The translations under genes and the position numbers were made by a program. The notes under the pieces were generated by a model. That model worked only from the letters and a program-made list of their open reading frames with translations, was not told where the DNA came from and searched no databases. A DNA stretch of 64,000 nt, from the NCBI GenBank assembly GCA_005773635.1, contig SXHN01000074.1, forward strand, positions 1 through 64,000, in the 5' to 3' direction. This document shows positions 59,185-64,000 of the stretch, piece after piece; position 1 is the first letter of the stretch, and each line of letters opens with the position of its first letter. Origin of the DNA: Actinomycetota bacterium. Its GTDB lineage: Bacteria; Actinomycetota; Acidimicrobiia; IMCC26256; PALSA-610.

Positions 59185-59916
59185 GTGGCGAGTAGCAAAT
59201 ATCGACGGGTTGTCCTCAAACTGTCCGGAGAGGCGTTCGCCGATCGCTCCATTGGCTACGGCATCGATGCTGAGGTAGTAGGGCGAATCGCAGGCGAAGT
59301 CACCGCTGCTCGACTCGACCTCGACGTTGAGATTGCGATCGTTGTTGGCGGCGGAAACATTTTCCGTGGGATGTCGGGAGCCAAGCGGGGCATGGATCGC
59401 GCTCGCGCCGACTACATGGGCATGTTGGCAACAGTCATTAATGCGCTCGCGCTCCAAGATGCGCTCGAAGCATGCGAACAACCGACGCGTGTGCAGACTG
59501 CGATCACGATGGCCAAGATCGCTGAGCCGTATATACCGTTGCGCGCGAGCCGACATCTCGAAAAGGGACGAGTGGTGATATTCGCAGCCGGTACCGGCAA
59601 TCCATATTTCACCACTGACACCACCGCCGCGCTTCGGGCCGCCGAAATGGGCGCCGAAGCAGTGTTGAAAGGCACCCACTCTGGGGTTGACGGTGTCTAC
59701 TCAGCCGATCCACGCACCAACCCCGACGCGCTCAAGCTTGATGAACTCACCCATATGGACGTACTGACCCGTGGCCTTGAAGTCATGGATTCCACGGCGA
59801 TTACCTTCTGCAACGACAACCGACTCCCGATTCACGTGTTCAACGTGATGGAGCCTGGCAATATCGCTCGCGCGTTGATGGGCGATGCAATCGGTACGAT
59901 CGTTCGCACCGCTTGA
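59185..59916 (+). CDS. pyrH: UMP kinase
   Basis: A 243-aa amino-acid-kinase-family enzyme phosphorylating UMP to UDP. The glycine-rich loop [19 protein letters not shown], the [20 protein letters not shown] segment and [35 protein letters not shown] are typical. Bacterial PyrH is hexameric and regulated by GTP and UTP. GTG 59185 starts the conserved part. It follows tsf by 27 bases. Confidence 0.98.
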   Translation: MASSKYRRVVLKLSGEAFADRSIGYGIDAEVVGRIAGEVTAARLDLDVEIAIVVGGGNIFRGMSGAKRGMDRARADYMGMLATVINALALQDALEACEQPTRVQTAITMAKIAEPYIPLRASRHLEKGRVVIFAAGTGNPYFTTDTTAALRAAEMGAEAVLKGTHSGVDGVYSADPRTNPDALKLDELTHMDVLTRGLEVMDSTAITFCNDNRLPIHVFNVMEPGNIARALMGDAIGTIVRTA

Positions 59917-59958
59917 AATACGCCTGAGTGTTCCACGATTTGTACAAGAGGAGTTGGC

Positions 59959-60519
59959 ATGAGCGCCGACGAACGAGTCACCGAAATCACGACCAAAATG
60001 CACAAAGCTGTAGATCATCTGCGAGATGAGTTTTCGACACTGCGCACCGGTCGGGCAAACCCCGCATTGGTCGAGCGCATTCGGGTTGAATATTTCGGTT
60101 CCGAAGTCCCGTTGCAGCAGTTGGCGAGCTTCTCGGTGCCCGAGCCACGAGTGCTGGTGGTGTCGCCGTATGACAAAAGCGCACTGAAAGCAATCGAAAA
60201 AGCGGTTCAGTCCAGTGATCTTGGTGTCAATCCTGGCAACGACGGCAACGTGATTCGGCTCGTGTTCCCCGAACTGACCGAGCAACGACGCAAGGAATAT
60301 GTCAAGCTTGCGAAAGCCAAAGCTGAAGAAGCGCGAGTGGGAGTGCGCAATGTGCGTCGCAGCGCTCGCCAAGAGCTCGAAGGGCACAACAAAAGCGGCG
60401 ACATCAGCGACGACGACTTGGCCCGTGTCGAAAAAGAGCTCGACAAAGCGACCCAAAGTGTTATCGCTGAGGTGGACAAGTTGCTCGATGCCAAAGAGAA
60501 GGAACTTCTCGAGGTGTAA
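59959..60519 (+). CDS. frr: Ribosome recycling factor
   Basis: A 186-aa protein that splits post-termination ribosomes with EF-G. The two-domain pattern is complete: helical hairpin start MHKAVDHLRDEFSTLRTGRANPALVE and the tail GDISDDDLARVEKELDKATQSVIAEVDKLLDAKEKELLEV. AGAGGAG sits nine bases before the ATG. It lies 42 bases after pyrH as in most bacteria. Confidence 0.98.
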   Translation: MSADERVTEITTKMHKAVDHLRDEFSTLRTGRANPALVERIRVEYFGSEVPLQQLASFSVPEPRVLVVSPYDKSALKAIEKAVQSSDLGVNPGNDGNVIRLVFPELTEQRRKEYVKLAKAKAEEARVGVRNVRRSARQELEGHNKSGDISDDDLARVEKELDKATQSVIAEVDKLLDAKEKELLEV

Positions 60520-60641
60520 CGCCTCGTAGAGGTCCTGCGGAGCACGAATTCGCACTACGTTGTGACCCTGAACGAAGGTGTCCATTTGACGTCACCTGTC
60601 CAACGACGCCCGCTACGGTGGGGCGTGAGGAAGGGGAGCCA

Positions 60642-62171
60642 GTGAGCGACCACGACGAAGATCACAAACCGCCAGCTACCGAGGGCGTGCGAATCCTGGG
60701 CGCCCAAGAGGCGATCGCGTTCGATGCACACCGTGCGGGTGAAGAAGTGGGGCCACTCATCGGATCTGGCTCCAGCGAATCGATCTCAACTTGGAGCGAC
60801 GATGGCCCGAGTTGGTCGGCCGCGCCGGATGTTGGCGCCCAACCGATGTCGGCCGATGAGGCGACCTTGGCGATGCCCGCAGTGGTAATTGACAGTGCGG
60901 CCGGCGAAGCTCCTGAAATGCCTCATTGGTCGGAACCAGCCACGGGCCAGATGCCAGCAGCATTTGCAGCAGATGATGGGACCGAACCCTCGAGCGATTC
61001 TGGTCCGCGATTTCGTTCCGATAGCGATGATTGGAATGATGCAGATTTCGCTGCGGCCCTCGCTCGCGACGATGACGACGACCTCTCCGATATGCGGATC
61101 AGCCACGCCGAACCCGCGCCGCTCGATGCTGACGAGGATGACGCAGCGTTCGTCGCTGCGGTGCGCGCTCGTCGCAGCGCTGGTACACGCGCCGTGGTGA
61201 CGTCCACGCCACAAGCTCGGCCACGGCCCAGTGCGACAGGCCGTCGCCCCAACCCCCCACGGCGTACCGCGGTTGGTGAAGAACTCGAAGGCGACATGTT
61301 GCCCGTTGGAGGCAGCGGGCGCAATGTGTCGCAGGCGTTCGGAACCGCCGCAATCTTCGGCACAATCGCGTTGTTTTGCTTCTATTTTGGCCGAGAAACC
61401 ACTGCAGTGCTCGCGGCCGCGGTGCTCGGTGTATGTGCGTTCGAGATGTGCACGGCATTGCAATCGAAAGGGCTTCGTCCTGCAACCGTTCCGGTCGTCA
61501 TCGGTGTCGCAATCACGCCCCTTGTAGCACTGAAAGTCGATGTGGTTGCCGCGGGTGGTGCATCCGCAGGTATGGGCGTGTACCCGATGGTCGTGGTCGG
61601 CACGCTCGTCACTGCGGCATCGATGATGTGGTTCTTGTTCAAGGTTGGGCCGGGCAGGCCCGTGGTCGGCATCGCCACGAGCATCATGACCTATGCATAC
61701 ATTGGCGGCCTCGGTGGGTTCGTCGGCTTGCTGCTGCAGCGCAAGCACGGGGTCGCACTGCTGGCGGGTACCTTGCTGTGCGTCATCGCCTACGACGTGG
61801 CCGGCTATTTCTTTGGGTCGCGTTTTGGCAACGCCAAAATCGCGCCCGACATCTCGCCGAACAAGACCGTTGAAGGCACAGTTGCCGGCGTGCTTGGTTC
61901 ATTGCTGATGGGGCTCATCGCTTTGGCCAATATCGAACCTTGGCAAAACGGTGGCAGGAATTCTTTGTTGCTGATGGCAGTCACGGGATTCTTGATCGGG
62001 GTTGCCGCACTAATCGGTGATCTGGTCGAGTCAATGCTGAAACGTGATCTTGGCGTCAAAGACTTTGGGTCGGTGCTTCCCGGTCACGGTGGGTTCCTCG
62101 ACCGCTTTGACGGGCTGTTGTTCGCGCTGCCGCTTGCGTATTTCCTCAGCCTGCACCTAAACGCGTTTTAA
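60642..62171 (+). CDS. cdsA: Phosphatidate cytidylyltransferase with a long disordered N-terminus
   Basis: A 509-aa membrane enzyme making CDP-diacylglycerol from CTP and phosphatidate, the precursor of cardiolipin and phosphatidylinositol. The C-terminal 270 residues hold about eight helices and the CDS signature LIGDLVESMLKRDLGVKDFGSVLPGHGGFLDRFDGLLFA. The first about 230 residues are acidic, Ala/Pro/Ser-rich and without predicted structure, ending in an Arg-rich stretch before the first helix; ordinary CdsA is 280-300 aa. GTG 60642 follows GGAAGGGGAG; an upstream GTG at 60618 is less likely. Confidence 0.94.
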   Translation: MSDHDEDHKPPATEGVRILGAQEAIAFDAHRAGEEVGPLIGSGSSESISTWSDDGPSWSAAPDVGAQPMSADEATLAMPAVVIDSAAGEAPEMPHWSEPATGQMPAAFAADDGTEPSSDSGPRFRSDSDDWNDADFAAALARDDDDDLSDMRISHAEPAPLDADEDDAAFVAAVRARRSAGTRAVVTSTPQARPRPSATGRRPNPPRRTAVGEELEGDMLPVGGSGRNVSQAFGTAAIFGTIALFCFYFGRETTAVLAAAVLGVCAFEMCTALQSKGLRPATVPVVIGVAITPLVALKVDVVAAGGASAGMGVYPMVVVGTLVTAASMMWFLFKVGPGRPVVGIATSIMTYAYIGGLGGFVGLLLQRKHGVALLAGTLLCVIAYDVAGYFFGSRFGNAKIAPDISPNKTVEGTVAGVLGSLLMGLIALANIEPWQNGGRNSLLLMAVTGFLIGVAALIGDLVESMLKRDLGVKDFGSVLPGHGGFLDRFDGLLFALPLAYFLSLHLNAF

Positions 62172-62208
62172 CCATCTCTTCGGGTTGCCTCAGACGTCCG
62201 AAGCGTGG

Positions 62209-62913
62209 TTAATTTCCGATGGTGAGGGGGCCAGTTGTATCTGTCTCGGTGTCGTAGCAGCCGGTGATTTCTTCAGTGCTCGGATCGATCCAACACACCA
62301 GGCCGGAACTGGTGCTGTTGTAGAGAAACGTTCTGGCGTCCTCTGTGCCCTGACGGTCCGCTTCAATGGCCGTGGTCGCGCTCATGAACACGGAGTCCAT
62401 TGATTCCAGACAAATGTTCAGCGACAGCGGGTTGGTCGCGTCGTCGGGATCGTACATCGCGCCATTCGTCGAAAACCCCCAGATCCGATTGCACTCTGCC
62501 TTCCATGCTGCAAGGTACGTTTTTTCGAGATCAGTTGCTTGCACAACCGTGGTTACGGTTGCCGATGGTCCGCTTCCGCTTGTGGTTGTGGACGAACCTG
62601 AAGAACTCCCACCACCGGCAACCGTCGATCTCGGTGGGCCATTCGAACTTGTAGTCGTTGTCGGTTGTACGTTCGCGGTGTCGCGCGTGGTCGCCGTAGC
62701 GCCATCGTCCGAGGTTGTGGTTGTTCGGTCGGCGAACTGGCCGAGGGACGGTGTCGTTTTGCCAGCCCCAGTCCCAGTGTCATCGTTGTCACTCGCAACC
62801 GCGAAGATAGTCACACCAACAACGATCGCAAGACCGGTGACCGCAGCAGCGGCGATCGCGGGACCTCGTCGTGATCGCAGCAGCCGAGCCAAGTAATACT
62901 GAGGCATCGCCAT
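62209..62913 (-). CDS. Single-pass membrane protein with Thr/Ser-rich linker, unknown function
   Basis: A 234-aa protein: a short basic cytoplasmic tail, one helix (AIAAAAVTGLAIVVGVTIFAVA), a Thr/Ser/Gly-rich linker of about 90 residues, and a C-terminal extracytoplasmic domain of about 100 residues with four Cys (ECNRIWGF, NICLESMD, LVCWIDP, ITGCYDTE), likely disulfide-bonded. It begins 6 bases after the surface propeller gene and converges with cdsA. No family recognised; the domain might belong to a group of short Cys-containing surface proteins. Confidence 0.75.
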   Translation of the reverse strand: MAMPQYYLARLLRSRRGPAIAAAAVTGLAIVVGVTIFAVASDNDDTGTGAGKTTPSLGQFADRTTTTSDDGATATTRDTANVQPTTTTSSNGPPRSTVAGGGSSSGSSTTTSGSGPSATVTTVVQATDLEKTYLAAWKAECNRIWGFSTNGAMYDPDDATNPLSLNICLESMDSVFMSATTAIEADRQGTEDARTFLYNSTSSGLVCWIDPSTEEITGCYDTETDTTGPLTIGN

Positions 62914-62919
62914 CGCATC

Positions 62920-64000
62920 CTATTTGTCGTTGTAGACGCCAAGGCCCTCGACGACCACAGGCTTGCCTGAGGACGTGACCTTGACCGTCAACGTGCCAGT
63001 CTGGGGGGCTGACCATGTGACGATGGGTACCGGCACGTTGCGGGTCGTGACCGAGGCCACGAGGTCGATGCGTTTGAGCAAGGAGCCGTTCCAGAGCACA
63101 TCGACGGTGCCGCAGGTCGAACACGTTGTGGCGATCAGCGCGAGGCGTCGTCCTGCGATCTGCGCGCGGGTCGCGGTCGCGTTGCGAACTGTCGATCGAT
63201 AAACGTTGGTCGTGTAGGCGCCGACCGGTGAGTAGGTGGTCCACCCTGAACTGACGCTGAACGCGCTGGCCTTGAGTGGCAGCGCTCGACATGTGGTTAC
63301 ACCGATGCCACTCGTCGCGTTGGTAGCTCCGTCGACTTCACCGGTCACGCGAAGACAGTACGTGGTACCTGCGCTTTGCGCCGAGAAAGATGCCGAAGTG
63401 TTGGGTGTATTCGAATACAGCGGAACGTACGTGGTCCCGGCGCCGCCTCCGTTCCATGTGAATCGCCCTCGTGAGATGGTTGTGCTGGCGATGCCTGAGG
63501 GGTCCCATCCGCTCCAATTGAGTTGGTAGTTGTTGGGTTCCAAGTTTGTGATCCACACCGAATTACTGGCAATCGCAAGCGTGGTGTTGGCAAGGTCGGG
63601 GCCGTGGGTATCGTTGCGCCATTGGCGGGTGAACACATCGCGCTGCGAATTGTTGTCTCCGCCAAAGAGATTCGATGCGCCGGAATCGAACACCACTTGG
63701 TCTCCGTCTGGGCTGAAGATCGGGTTGCCACTGGGGCCATTGGTTGCCCCGCTGAGCGCACTGGAAATTCGAAGCGGCGCCGCAGCCGCGCAGCGGTTGA
63801 CCAGGAACACATCGCTTGCGCTGGCACCGCCAAGATTGGAGGCTGTTGACGTGAAGACGATTTGGCATCCATCGGGGCTGATGTGCGGTGAAAGCACATC
63901 GGCATTTGCCCCTACACCAGCGCTGACGCTTACCAACGTTGTGGCAACGGAGCCTGCTTCGTCGAACATGCCATCGGCGTCGGTATCGCGGTCGCGTACG
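62920..64000 (-). CDS. Secreted WD40/TolB-like beta-propeller protein, C-terminal part (partial)
   Basis: The frame is open to the right edge, so the N-terminus lies outside the window; at least 359 codons are present. The visible start (RDRDTDADGMFDEAG) is a calcium-binding-type Asp repeat typical of surface proteins, followed by propeller blades with HISPDGCQIVFTSTASNLGG and IFSPDGDQVVFDSGASNLFGG, each with the SPDG-x-(Q/K)-(I/V)-(A/V)-F signature of TolB/PD40 repeats. The rest (about 230 residues) is beta-rich with fibronectin-like segments. Probably an exported cell-surface protein. Function unknown. Confidence 0.82.
   Translation of the reverse strand, partial: VRDRDTDADGMFDEAGSVATTLVSVSAGVGANADVLSPHISPDGCQIVFTSTASNLGGASASDVFLVNRCAAAAPLRISSALSGATNGPSGNPIFSPDGDQVVFDSGASNLFGGDNNSQRDVFTRQWRNDTHGPDLANTTLAIASNSVWITNLEPNNYQLNWSGWDPSGIASTTISRGRFTWNGGGAGTTYVPLYSNTPNTSASFSAQSAGTTYCLRVTGEVDGATNATSGIGVTTCRALPLKASAFSVSSGWTTYSPVGAYTTNVYRSTVRNATATRAQIAGRRLALIATTCSTCGTVDVLWNGSLLKRIDLVASVTTRNVPVPIVTWSAPQTGTLTVKVTSSGKPVVVEGLGVYNDK

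Noticed and set aside
58438-59679. 413-codon minus-strand frame opposite tsf and pyrH
   Set aside because: tsf and pyrH are unmistakable; the antisense frame has no recognisable domain.

Overview
The window reads as an actinobacterial chromosome, most like Acidimicrobiia (Ilumatobacter-type) but with many Mycobacterium-like families. The basis is the core gene order xerC - whiG-type sigma - M23-like gene - rpsB - tsf - pyrH - frr - cdsA at the right end, an actinobacterial LexA box, a pH-sensing-type class III cyclase, F420/flavin LLM oxidoreductases, and a moderately high GC content judged by eye. No insertion sequence, prophage, CRISPR array, rRNA or tRNA gene was seen. A striking general feature is leaderless promoters: many genes have a TANNNT -10 box only 6-9 bases before the start codon and no Shine-Dalgarno sequence.

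Left end (1-4.9 kb), DNA repair and transcription upkeep. The 5' end of a LexA-controlled gene (probably DUF222/HNH) sits at the edge. Next come two tiny ORFs, a divergent NHEJ pair (LigD-type polymerase domain and Ku) with back-to-back leaderless promoters, about 490 bases without an intact gene, and a HelD-like helicase.

4.9-13.2 kb, a branched-chain-type ABC uptake operon on the minus strand: TetR regulator, a LivH-LivM fused permease, a 990-aa protein joining an MFS transporter to both LivF and LivG ATPases, a lipoprotein solute-binding protein, and a hexapeptide acyltransferase. This triple fusion is the most unusual protein of the window.

13.2-29 kb, mixed genes: a secreted PQQ-type sugar dehydrogenase with PKD domain and five C-terminal GYWL repeats; a DUF4097 protein translationally coupled to a stand-alone cyclase; a FadD3-like CoA ligase divergent from an Rv1264-like cyclase; ATP-grasp, membrane and GNAT proteins; gpmA and ppa; two different protein tyrosine phosphatases followed by an isochorismatase-fold protein lacking its catalytic residues; an MFS transporter under a strong palindrome; and tandem paralogous lipoproteins.

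29-54.7 kb, a catabolic region: two aldehyde dehydrogenases, three LLM oxidoreductases, a sulfatase, a cytochrome P450, two CoA ligases, SDRs, a split acyl-CoA dehydrogenase pair, a class II aldolase and a gamma-glutamylpolyamine-type synthetase/hydrolase pair. Two promoters (first ALDH and P450) carry a site resembling the mycobacterial KstR operator, so part of this region may act on sterol-like or isoprenoid lipids (inference).

54.7-62.2 kb is the conserved xerC-to-cdsA block. It ends with two cell-surface genes on the minus strand, the last running out of the window.
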